DNA of 15,022 bases from Gammaproteobacteria bacterium. Its GTDB lineage: Bacteria; Pseudomonadota; Gammaproteobacteria; Poriferisulfidales; Oxydemutatoraceae. The position numbers were made by a program, and so were the translations under genes. The notes under the pieces were generated by a model. That model saw nothing but the letters and a program-made list of their open reading frames with translations. It was not told the DNA's origin and searched no databases. Shown here in pieces: positions 6,863 to 13,784 of this stretch (positions are counted from its first letter, which is position 1; every line of letters begins with the position of its first letter). The stretch is taken from assembly GCA_007570905.1 (NCBI GenBank), contig RKSI01000177.1, positions 1 through 15,022 on the forward strand, in the 5' to 3' direction.

Positions 6863-6924
6863 TCCGGCAAGCAGCCGGCGTCCGGCGCCGGGTTCGGCGG
6901 CGCCTTGTGTGTGCGGAGGATGCG

Positions 6925-8235
6925 ATGGACGACTACCTGAGCGAAGAGACAAAACTGCTGTTTGGCGAGATTCACGCCCGCATTCCGCCGTCGGTTGCGC
7001 CGCCCGCGCTGGTGTTTCATTTTGCGGTGCGCGATGACGGCACCGGGGCCGACGACATCATCGCGTCGCTGGCGCCTTTCGGCATCGCGCCCGGCGAGGC
7101 GACCGTTGAGGTGTCGCCCGGCAGCAAGACGCTGTATTGCAAACTGCCGGACATGGACTTCCGCTGGGAAAGGCACCGCGAGTTTTGTTCCTACACCTTC
7201 ATTCGCCCGGTGCCGGAAGACCGGGTGCTGTCCGGCGCCGGGGCTGCTTTTCCGCAGGCGTATTACCGCGGCATCATCAACAAGCCGGCGCTGGTCGCCT
7301 GCATGGTGCGGGTGGCGCCGGAGAGTTACGACGGCATGGACCCGGCACATATGAGAGAACACTTTGACAACAAGACCATCTTCGGCGGCCACATCCTGGG
7401 GCGCGCCGCGTCGGTGTGGACGACTTTCCGGCTGCGGCGCAACGGCTTTTCCGACTACATCCTGTTCATCGACAAACTCACCGGCACCCAGGCGGGCCGG
7501 GTGCTGCAGGCGGTGCTGGAAATAGAGACCTACCGCGCGCTGGCGATGCTGACTTTCCCGGTCGCCGTGGATCTGATTGCGACGATGGACGGCATCAACC
7601 GCGAACTCGGGCGGATACTGAAACAGATAGACGCCTCGGATGTGGACGAAGACGAACAGGCGGCGCTGGCGCAGGCGACGCGCGTGTCGGCGCAAATCGA
7701 GGAGATACGCGCGCGCACCAGTTTTCGTTTTTCCGCCAGCGCCGCCTACCGCCGCCTGATTATGGAGCGGCTGGCGGACCTCGACGAGGCGCCGGCCGGC
7801 GCCGCCAACACCGCGACGCTGTCGCAATTCATCAAGAGGCGCTTTGAGCCGGCGATGAGAACATGTCATTACGCCGGCGGCGAACTGGAAAGCCTCGCGC
7901 AGCGGGTCGCGCAGGTGGTGGCGCTGCTGCACACCCGCGTCGGCGTGTCGGTGCGCCGCCAGCAGCGGGCGCTGCTGGAGTCCATGGACCGCAGGGCGCA
8001 CCGGCAGGCGCAACTTCAGCATGTTGTGGAAAGTTTTGCGGTGTTCGCCGTCACTTACTATCTTGTGGAACTGATACAGAAAGCGCTGGAAGGCGGCGTC
8101 ATTTATTTTCCGGGCATTCAGCCGCAATTTTTTGTGATGCTGTCCATCGTGCCGGTCGCGCTGATGGTGTGGCTGGTGATGCGGACGGTCAAGGGGCATC
8201 TCATCAGAAAACTGGAGCGGCGCGGACGGAAGTAG
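6925..8235 (+). CDS. DUF3422 family membrane-anchored protein
   Basis: Member of the DUF3422 family of uncharacterised, predicted membrane-anchored proteins, 436 residues. Family-like features are LLFGEIHARIPP near the N terminus (related to the NELHARPP motif) and DFRWERHREFCSYTFIRP (about 77-94). The body is soluble and helical, with charged coiled-coil-prone stretches in the middle. Two hydrophobic helices form the C terminus (about 370-389 and 402-420), followed by a basic tail (RKLERRGRK). The start is the ATG at 6925-6927 because GGAGGA (6915-6920) sits at ideal spacing. There is no signal peptide, so the bulk is probably cytoplasmic. Function is unknown. It is divergent from the fwd operon and upstream of pnt, but has its own -10 box, and pntAA has a separate promoter, so no operon link is shown. 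Confidence 0.85.
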   Translation: MDDYLSEETKLLFGEIHARIPPSVAPPALVFHFAVRDDGTGADDIIASLAPFGIAPGEATVEVSPGSKTLYCKLPDMDFRWERHREFCSYTFIRPVPEDRVLSGAGAAFPQAYYRGIINKPALVACMVRVAPESYDGMDPAHMREHFDNKTIFGGHILGRAASVWTTFRLRRNGFSDYILFIDKLTGTQAGRVLQAVLEIETYRALAMLTFPVAVDLIATMDGINRELGRILKQIDASDVDEDEQAALAQATRVSAQIEEIRARTSFRFSASAAYRRLIMERLADLDEAPAGAANTATLSQFIKRRFEPAMRTCHYAGGELESLAQRVAQVVALLHTRVGVSVRRQQRALLESMDRRAHRQAQLQHVVESFAVFAVTYYLVELIQKALEGGVIYFPGIQPQFFVMLSIVPVALMVWLVMRTVKGHLIRKLERRGRK

Positions 8236-8310
8236 CGCCCGGCGCCGCGCCGCCCGCGCTTGCGCCGGCGGTTGCATCAAGTATCAAATTTCCCTATACC
8301 ATGCGCCCCA

Positions 8311-8339
8311 TTGAACCTGTCCGTCGGATAGTCTATACT
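8311..8339 (+). promoter_or_regulatory. Sigma70-like promoter for pntAA-pntAB-pntB
   Basis: TTGAAC (-35, 8311-8316) and TATACT (-10, 8334-8339) are separated by 17 bases. Transcription would begin near 8346, leaving a leader of about 73 bases before the GTG of pntAA. It lies in the 183-base gap after the DUF3422 gene, in an AT-richer patch. This is one of the two best promoter matches in the window. Confidence 0.65.
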
Positions 8340-8418
8340 TTGCCGCCTTGCCGGGCGCAAACCGCCCGCAACCCGCTGCACAGACCTTCATGAACCACCT
8401 TCATCCGGGAGAACACAA

Positions 8419-9540
8419 GTGAGCCAATCCAGCCAGCCGTGCGTTGGCGTCTTGTCGGAGACGACCGAACTTGAAAAGCGCGTCGCGCTGGCGCCGGAAA
8501 CGGCGCGCGCGCTGGCCGACGCCGGCCTCGCGGTGGCGGTGGCGCGCGGCGCCGGCGCCGCGGCGGGCTTTGCCGACGAACTCTATGCGGAAGCCGGCGC
8601 GTCGCTGTCGGACAACGACGCGGTGCTGCAACAGGCCGACATTGTGCTGTGCGTCGCGCCGTTCCCGCCCGACGCCGCCGAACGCCTGACCGACAACTGC
8701 GTTGTCGCCGGTTTTCTCGACCCGCACGGCCAGCCGCAAACGGCGGAGGTTTTCAAGCGCAAGGGCATCACCAGTTTCGCGCTGGAATTGCTGCCGCGCA
8801 CGACGCGGGCGCAGGCGATGGACGCGCTGTCGTCGCAGCGCTCGGTCATCGGCTATGTGTCGGTGCTGATGGGCGCCGGACGCCTGCCGCGCTTTATCCC
8901 GATGCTGACGACGCCCGCCGGCACCATCCGCCCGGCCAGCGTGTTTGTCATCGGCACCGGCGTCGCCGGTTTGCAGGCGATTGCCACGGCCAAGCGGCTC
9001 GGCGCGATTGTGACGGCCACGGATGTGCGCGCGGTGGCGAAGGAGCAGGTGGAGTCGCTCGGCGCGCGCTTTGTGTTTCCCGACATCCAGGCCGACGACG
9101 AAGGCGGCTACGCGCGCGAACTGACCGACGACGAAAAGCAAAAGCAGCGCGAGTTGCTGGCCAAAAGCGTCGCCGGCGCCGACATCGTCGTCACCACGGC
9201 GCTGATTCCGGGGCGCCCGGCGCCGAAGATTATCAGCGCCGACATGGTGCGCTCGATGAAGCCCGGTTCGGTCATCGTCGATGCGGCGGCGGACGGCGGC
9301 GGCAACTGCGAACTCGGCACGCCCGGCGCCACCGAAACCCACCACGGCGTCACGGTGCACGCGCCGCTGAATGTGCCCAGCCACCTGCCGACGCATTCCA
9401 GCGTGATGTATTCGCGCAACCTGCACAACCTGCTGAAACTGATGCTTGACGACGACGGCAACCTGTCGTTTGACTGGGAAGACGACATCCTGCGCGGCGC
9501 CTGCCTGACCGGCGAAGGCGCCAACCGGCGGGGCGCCTGA
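8419..9540 (+). CDS. pntAA: NAD(P) transhydrogenase subunit alpha, part 1 (PntAA, NAD(H)-binding domain I)
   Basis: Soluble NAD(H)-binding subunit of the proton-translocating Re/Si-specific transhydrogenase (NADH + NADP+ <-> NAD+ + NADPH), 373 residues, as in the three-gene form known from Rhodospirillum rubrum. The N-terminal half resembles alanine dehydrogenase (ETTELEKRVALAPETARALADAG). The nucleotide-binding motif VIGTGVAGLQA is at about 177-187, followed by TATDVRAVAKEQVESLGARFV. GSVIVDAAADGGGNCE and the YSRNLHNLLKLML tail are also typical. The start is GTG at 8419-8421 with GGGAGA just upstream (8408-8413). It ends without membrane segments, confirming the split from PntAB. A 105-base CA-rich spacer separates it from pntAB. 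Confidence 0.96.
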   Translation: MSQSSQPCVGVLSETTELEKRVALAPETARALADAGLAVAVARGAGAAAGFADELYAEAGASLSDNDAVLQQADIVLCVAPFPPDAAERLTDNCVVAGFLDPHGQPQTAEVFKRKGITSFALELLPRTTRAQAMDALSSQRSVIGYVSVLMGAGRLPRFIPMLTTPAGTIRPASVFVIGTGVAGLQAIATAKRLGAIVTATDVRAVAKEQVESLGARFVFPDIQADDEGGYARELTDDEKQKQRELLAKSVAGADIVVTTALIPGRPAPKIISADMVRSMKPGSVIVDAAADGGGNCELGTPGATETHHGVTVHAPLNVPSHLPTHSSVMYSRNLHNLLKLMLDDDGNLSFDWEDDILRGACLTGEGANRRGA

Positions 9541-9578
9541 CGCGCGGCGGCCCGCGCCGGCAAGTTATCGCAGATACA

Positions 9579-9620
9579 CGAACGCCAACCCAACGAACAT
9601 CAACCGAACGCCAACCCAAC
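9579..9620 (+). repeat. Two 16-base direct repeats in the pntAA-pntAB spacer
   Basis: CGAACGCCAACCCAAC occurs exactly at 9579-9594 and again at 9605-9620, 26 bases apart, inside a CA-rich stretch with few G residues. The repeat accounts for much of the spacer. It may be a slippage product, or part of an unstructured Rho-accessible leader for pntAB. Confidence 0.6.
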
Positions 9621-9645
9621 ACCAACCACACTACGGAGTAACCAA

Positions 9646-9957
9646 ATGAGCGCGGAAGCGGAAATTGTCGGAATCATCGCACTGTATATCTTCATGCTGT
9701 CGGCCTTCACCGGCTACGAGGTCATCAGCCGTGTGCCCTCCATCCTGCACACGCCGCTGATGTCCGGCTCCAACTTCGTCCACGGCATCGTGCTGGTCGG
9801 CGCGATGGTCGTGCTCGGGCGCGCCGACCCGGACGACCTGACCAGCCTCGTCGTCGGTTTCATCGGCGTCGTGCTGGCCGCCGGCAACGCCGTCGGCGGC
9901 TATGTCGTAACCGAGCGCATGCTCGGCATGTTCAAGCAGAGCAAAGACGCCAAATGA
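9646..9957 (+). CDS. pntAB: NAD(P) transhydrogenase subunit alpha, part 2 (PntAB, membrane)
   Basis: Small integral membrane subunit of 103 residues that forms part of the proton channel (domain II) of the transhydrogenase. Three hydrophobic helices are visible: about residues 4-24 (IVGIIALYIFMLSAFTGYEV), about 45-62 (FVHGIVLVGAMVVLGRA), and about 67-89 (SLVVGFIGVVLAAGNAVGGYV). The MSAEAEIVG start (ATG 9646-9648) has GGAG at 9635-9638. Its stop overlaps the pntB start in an ATGA arrangement (9954-9957), giving translational coupling with the partner membrane subunit. Confidence 0.95.
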   Translation: MSAEAEIVGIIALYIFMLSAFTGYEVISRVPSILHTPLMSGSNFVHGIVLVGAMVVLGRADPDDLTSLVVGFIGVVLAAGNAVGGYVVTERMLGMFKQSKDAK

Positions 9958-11336
9958 TTCCGGAAAACCTCCTCCAGACCGCGATACAGGCCGCCTATTT
10001 CGTGGCGGCGTTTTTGTTCATCATCGGCCTGCGCCAGATGAGTTCGCCGGTGTCCGCCGGGCGCGGCATCGTCTGGGCCGGCATCGGCATGCTGGTGGCG
10101 ACGCTGGTCACCTTCGGCTGGCCCGACCTCGGCAACTACACGCTTATGACGGCGGCCATCTTCATCGGCGGCATCCTCGCGTGGATTACCGGCAAGCGCG
10201 TGCAGATGACCGGAATGCCGCAGATGATCGCGCTGTACAACGGCATGGGCGGCGGCGCCGCGGCCTGCATCGGCGCGCTGGAACTGCTGCACGCCGAACA
10301 GCACGGCCATGTCGTGCTGGCGCTGGCCGCCGCCGGCGGGCTGATAGGCTCGGTGTCATTCTCCGGCTCGCTGATTGCGTTCGCCAAGTTGCAGGGGCTG
10401 ATTAACAAGTCGTTCATTTATGCCGGCCAGCACTACATGAACGCCGCGCTGATGGCGGCGGCGGTGTTTCTCGGCGTGTGGTTCGCATGGGGCGATGTGC
10501 CGGGCCACCTGCTGATTGCGTTTTTTGTCATCGTGCTGCTGCTCGGCGTGCTGATGACGCTGCCCATCGGCGGCGCCGACATGCCGGTCGTGATTTCCCT
10601 GTACAACGCGCTGACCGGCCTCGCCGTCGGCTTTGAGGGGTTTGTGCTGAACAACGCGGCGATGATTATCGCCGGCACCGTGGTCGGCGCGGCGGGCACG
10701 ATGCTGACGCAGTTGATGGCGAAGGCGATGAACCGCTCGCTCGCCAATGTGCTGTTCTCCGGCTTCGGCGCGCAGCAAGAGGCGGGCGACGATGTCGAGG
10801 GCCAGATGAAGCCGATTGAGGCCAACGACGCGGCGGTGATGATGGCGTATTCGCAAAAGGTCGTCATCGTGCCGGGCTACGGCATGGCGGTGGCGCAGGC
10901 GCAGCACAAGATATGGGAGTTTGTGCAGTTGCTGGAGGAACGCGGCGTTGAAGTGCGCTTCGCCATTCACCCGGTGGCCGGGCGCATGCCGGGACACATG
11001 AATGTGCTGCTGGCCGAGGCCGGCGTGCCGTACGACAAGATCTTTGACCTGGATGAAGTCAATTCCGACTTTCCGCAAAGCGATGTCGCGCTGGTCATCG
11101 GCGCCAACGATGTCGTCAATCCGGACGCCCGCACCAACAAGGCCAGCCCGATTTACGGCATGCCGATTCTCGACGCCGACCGCGCCGCCAACTGCATTGT
11201 CATCAAGCGCGGCCAGGGCAAGGGGTTTTCCGGCATTCAGAACAAACTGTTTTTCGCCGACAACACCAAGATGCTCTACGGCGACGGCCAGCAGGTTTGC
11301 GCCAATCTGGTGCAGGGCGTCAAGCAACTGGGCTGA
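9954..11336 (+). CDS. pntB: NAD(P) transhydrogenase subunit beta (PntB)
   Basis: Beta subunit of the proton-translocating transhydrogenase, 460 residues. About the first 270 are a series of hydrophobic helices forming the rest of the proton channel. The C-terminal domain III (from about residue 300) binds NADP(H): VVIVPGYGMAVAQAQHKIWEF, FAIHPVAGRMPGHMNVLLAEA, ALVIGANDVVNPDART and SPIYGMPILDADRA are typical. The ATG overlaps the pntAB stop by four bases. With pntAA and pntAB this is a complete enzyme. In this neighbourhood it could return NADPH made by the ferredoxin reductase to NADH, or supply NADPH at the cost of the proton gradient. That link is inference; the enzyme is widespread. Confidence 0.97.
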   Translation: MIPENLLQTAIQAAYFVAAFLFIIGLRQMSSPVSAGRGIVWAGIGMLVATLVTFGWPDLGNYTLMTAAIFIGGILAWITGKRVQMTGMPQMIALYNGMGGGAAACIGALELLHAEQHGHVVLALAAAGGLIGSVSFSGSLIAFAKLQGLINKSFIYAGQHYMNAALMAAAVFLGVWFAWGDVPGHLLIAFFVIVLLLGVLMTLPIGGADMPVVISLYNALTGLAVGFEGFVLNNAAMIIAGTVVGAAGTMLTQLMAKAMNRSLANVLFSGFGAQQEAGDDVEGQMKPIEANDAAVMMAYSQKVVIVPGYGMAVAQAQHKIWEFVQLLEERGVEVRFAIHPVAGRMPGHMNVLLAEAGVPYDKIFDLDEVNSDFPQSDVALVIGANDVVNPDARTNKASPIYGMPILDADRAANCIVIKRGQGKGFSGIQNKLFFADNTKMLYGDGQQVCANLVQGVKQLG

Positions 11337-11371
11337 CCGCCCGCCGCGCCGCCGCGCATGGATGGCGCCAC

Positions 11372-11532
11372 CGCGCGGCGCCCACACAACCGGCCTGAAC
11401 GCCGCCCGGCGCCGCCCGCCCGACACGCCGCCAATGCACGGGCGCGGCGCCCACCCGCCACGCAACCGGCACGAACGCCGCACCGCGCCGCCAATGCGCG
11501 CCGCGCCGCACCGCGCCGCCAATGCACGGCGC
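11372..11532 (+). repeat. Degenerate GC-rich direct repeats in the 297-base pntB-jmjC spacer
   Basis: The spacer 11337-11633 holds no supportable gene. An exact 22-base direct repeat occurs at 11476-11497 and 11504-11525 (period 28), ending in GCCGCCAATGC. The word CGCCGCCAATGCACGG is found at 11426-11441 and 11514-11529. A longer loose unit, starting GCGCGGCGCCCAC and containing CAACCGGC and GAACGCCGC, is seen from 11373 and again from 11443. Sense-strand bias is C over G. The units vary too much in length and spacing for a CRISPR array. The origin could be slippage, a small intergenic repeat family or a Rho-dependent termination zone after pntB. Confidence 0.6.
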
Positions 11533-11564
11533 AGCGCCGCCCGCAGTGCCGCAGGTGTCTGAAC

Positions 11565-11594
11565 TTGTCCGGCGCCCGCCATTTTTACTATAAT
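11565..11594 (+). promoter_or_regulatory. Sigma70-like promoter for the JmjC/cupin gene
   Basis: TTGTCC (-35, 11565-11570) and a perfect TATAAT (-10, 11589-11594) are 18 bases apart, in a short AT-rich island directly after the repeats. Transcription would start near 11601, about 33 bases before the ATG, leaving room for the strong Shine-Dalgarno GGGAGGAG (11619-11626). Confidence 0.65.
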
Positions 11595-11633
11595 GCAATC
11601 CCCGCAGCGCGCGCTGCCGGGAGGAGATAAACC

Positions 11634-12626
11634 ATGTCTGTATTCGGAGTTCAAATACACAAGGCGCCGGCCATATCGGCGCTCGACCTGTTGCTCGGCG
11701 ATTTCGACCGCGACCGGTTCTTCAGCGAACACTGGGAAAAGGGCAGCCTGGTGATAAAGCACAACGACCCCGAACGTTTCTCGCACCTGCTGAACCGCGA
11801 GCAATTCATCAAGGAAGAGGTGCAGCACTGCGACCGCATCCGCGCCAATTACGACGACCCCGACGGCTGGGCGTCGGAAGTGGACATTCTCCCCGACCAG
11901 GCCGCCAGGTTTTACGAGGCCGGCATGACCATTGCCGCGCTTGATTTGCGCGAGACCGGGCCGCGCAAGGAATTCCTTGAGGCGTTTCGCGCCGAGGTGT
12001 TTCCGATGGCGCCGGTGCATTTCAGTTCGTATTACTCGCCGCACACCAAGGGCTATTGCCTGCACTTCGACACCTACCCGGCGTGGCTGATGCAGGTGGA
12101 AGGCAGCAAGCACTGGTACATCAGCCGCAAGCCGGCGCTGAAAAACCCGCAGTTCAACATCGTCTTTCCGCCCGACCGCGAGGTGCTGGAACTGCCGTGG
12201 ATTACGCTGCAAAAGCCCGATGTGGAAAACCCGGACGAGTTCTGGTCGGTGATGCTGGAGCCGGGCGATGTCATCTACATGCCCGCCGCCACCTGGCACC
12301 AGGCGCGCGCCGAGGACTATTCATTGGGGCTGACGCTGGCGTCGGCGCAAATCAGCGCGTTTGACATGCTGCTGGCCGTTGTGCAGCACAGCCTGCCGGC
12401 GCCCGAATTCCAGGTGCTGGCCGAGCGCATCGGCGGCATGGACGCGGCGCAGGCCAGGGACGGCAAGTTGTCGGACGACCTCGAATCGCTGCTGGCCGAG
12501 CGCCTTGAACTGTTCAAGAATCTGGTGGCGCGGATTGAGGTGCCGAACCTGTGCCGGGCGTTTGAACTTCTTTCCCAAACCCCGCCTGAGCAGATGATGA
12601 AAAGAGAGCCGAAGCGCGATGTATGA
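11634..12626 (+). CDS. JmjC/cupin_4 family 2-oxoglutarate-dependent oxygenase
   Basis: Fe(II)/2-oxoglutarate oxygenase of the cupin_4/JmjC family, 330 residues. The iron-binding facial triad is visible as HFD (H144, D146) in GYCLHFDTYPAWLMQVEGSKHWYI and a distal H222 in GDVIYMPAATWHQA. The N-terminal DFDRDRFFSEHWEKGSLVIKH matches the entry to this fold, in which a FW/HW..KPLV-type motif is common. Bacterial relatives include the ribosomal protein L16 arginine hydroxylase YcfD/RoxA, but the C-terminal half here is not close enough by eye to assign that substrate. The start ATG has GGGAGGAG at 8-15 bases. It stands alone between two spacers with its own promoter, unlinked to pnt. The oxygenase fold is well supported and the substrate is unknown. 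Confidence 0.8.
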   Translation: MSVFGVQIHKAPAISALDLLLGDFDRDRFFSEHWEKGSLVIKHNDPERFSHLLNREQFIKEEVQHCDRIRANYDDPDGWASEVDILPDQAARFYEAGMTIAALDLRETGPRKEFLEAFRAEVFPMAPVHFSSYYSPHTKGYCLHFDTYPAWLMQVEGSKHWYISRKPALKNPQFNIVFPPDREVLELPWITLQKPDVENPDEFWSVMLEPGDVIYMPAATWHQARAEDYSLGLTLASAQISAFDMLLAVVQHSLPAPEFQVLAERIGGMDAAQARDGKLSDDLESLLAERLELFKNLVARIEVPNLCRAFELLSQTPPEQMMKREPKRDV

Positions 12627-12683
12627 AACCGCCGCCGCCGCGCCCGCGCCGCGCCGCGCCCCGCCGCCCGCCTGACAGACTCC

Positions 12684-12700
12684 GTGCGCGCCCCGCGCAC
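12684..12700 (+). terminator. GC-rich hairpin downstream of the JmjC gene
   Basis: GTGCGCG (12684-12690), a CCC loop and CGCGCAC (12694-12700) form a perfect 7-base-pair hairpin about 58 bases after the stop codon. There is no T-tract after it, so it is not a standard intrinsic terminator. It may protect the 3' end or act with Rho in this C-rich spacer (12627-12811). Confidence 0.3.
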
Positions 12701-12765
12701 CCGCCGCACCCACACGCACGCCCGCCATCCAGCCGCCGCGCATTCCCGGCGCATTCCCCGGTGCA

Positions 12766-12787
12766 CACGCCGCCGGCGTGCTAAAAT
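12766..12787 (+). promoter_or_regulatory. Small hairpin and possible -10 before moxR
   Basis: CACGCC-GCC-GGCGTG (12766-12780) is a perfect 6-base-pair hairpin immediately followed by TAAAAT (12782-12787), the only AT-rich patch in this spacer. If TAAAAT is the -10, the moxR GTG at 12812 would have a leader of under 20 bases. No -35 is evident. The rest of the 185-base spacer is C-rich with no gene. Confidence 0.35.
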
Positions 12788-12811
12788 TGCCCGCCTTGCC
12801 CCCCGCACACC

Positions 12812-13780
12812 GTGTCCGCCCGCTCTGAAATCGGCGGCCTTCAGGCCCGCCTTGAACGCCAGATTATCGGCCAGGCCGCGCTCGTCAAACGCCTGCTGAT
12901 TGCGCTGCTGGCCGACGGCCACCTGCTGGTGGAGGGCGCGCCGGGCCTTGCCAAGACGCGCGCCGTCAAGGTGCTGGGCGACGCCGTTGAGGGCGACTTT
13001 CAGCGCATTCAGTTCACCCCCGACCTGCTGCCCGCCGACCTCACCGGCACCGAGATTTACCGCCCGCAGGAGGGCGTCTTCAAGTTTCGCCACGGCCCGC
13101 TGTTCCACAACCTGATACTCGCCGACGAAATCAACCGCGCGCCGGCCAAGGTGCAGTCGGCGCTGCTTGAGGCGATGGCCGAGCGCCAGGTCACGGTGGG
13201 CGACCGCACCTACCCGCTGCCGCGGCTGTTTCTGGTGATGGCGACGCAAAACCCGATTGAGCAGGAAGGCACCTACGGCCTGCCCGAGGCGCAACTCGAC
13301 CGCTTTCTGATGCATGTGCGGATTGACTACCCGGACGCCGAACACGAGCAGGCCATCCTGCAACTGGTGCGCGGCGAGCAGTTCAGCGGCGCCGCGGCGC
13401 CCGGCGCCGGCGCCGAAGCGGTCGCGCAGCGCGCCATCTTTGACGCGCGCGACGAGATACTGGGCCTCTACATGTCGCCGGAACTGGAGGAATACCTGCT
13501 GCAACTGGTGCTGGCGACGCGCAATCCCGGCGCCTACGGCGACGACCTCGCCAACTGGCTGCAATACGGCGGCAGCCCGCGCGCGACCATCGCCACCGAC
13601 CGCTGCGCGCGCGCCCACGCCTGGCTGGACGGGCGCGATTATGTAACGCCCGACGATGTGCAGGGCGTGGCCGCCGATGTGCTGCGCCACCGCCTGATAC
13701 TGAACTACGAAGCCGAGGCCGAGGGCGTTACGCCGGACAAGGTCGTGGCCGAACTTCTGGCGCGCATCGCGGTGCCCTGA
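12812..13780 (+). CDS. MoxR-family AAA+ ATPase
   Basis: AAA+ ATPase of the MoxR family, 322 residues, the usual length. Walker A is GAPGLAKT (42-49, K48) in the MoxR form GxPGxAKT. Walker B is LILADE (101-106) in LFHNLILADEINRAPAKVQSALLEAM. Sensor 1 is the MATQNPIEQEGTYGLPEAQLDRF stretch, with the conserved asparagine. The family acts as a chaperone, usually assembling or activating a metalloenzyme together with DUF58 and VWA-domain partners. The GTG at 12812-12814 is the likely start; no Shine-Dalgarno is clear and a little N-terminal uncertainty remains. DUF58 follows 4 bases after the stop, the conserved pair arrangement. Its client here is unknown, and no evidence ties it to the Fwd complex beyond a shared window. 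Confidence 0.93.
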   Translation: MSARSEIGGLQARLERQIIGQAALVKRLLIALLADGHLLVEGAPGLAKTRAVKVLGDAVEGDFQRIQFTPDLLPADLTGTEIYRPQEGVFKFRHGPLFHNLILADEINRAPAKVQSALLEAMAERQVTVGDRTYPLPRLFLVMATQNPIEQEGTYGLPEAQLDRFLMHVRIDYPDAEHEQAILQLVRGEQFSGAAAPGAGAEAVAQRAIFDARDEILGLYMSPELEEYLLQLVLATRNPGAYGDDLANWLQYGGSPRATIATDRCARAHAWLDGRDYVTPDDVQGVAADVLRHRLILNYEAEAEGVTPDKVVAELLARIAVP

Positions 13781-13784
13781 AACG

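Noticed and set aside
6856..8280. 474-codon minus-strand open frame
   Set aside because: Antisense shadow of the DUF3422 gene, which has a perfect Shine-Dalgarno and family motifs.
8236..8418. tRNA or small RNA gene in the gap before pntAA
   Set aside because: No cloverleaf arms or T-tailed hairpin were found. The AT-rich patch is explained by the promoter at 8311-8339.
11372..11532. CRISPR array
   Set aside because: Units are GC-rich, of uneven length and spacing, with no unique spacers of constant size and no cas genes.
11002..11562. Plus-strand open frame running from pntB into the spacer
   Set aside because: Out of frame with pntB in its first half and pure Arg/Ala/Pro low complexity in the spacer; no start signals.
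10356..12299. 647-codon minus-strand open frame
   Set aside because: It runs antisense through pntB, the repeat spacer and the JmjC gene, all of which have clear plus-strand homology, start signals and promoters.
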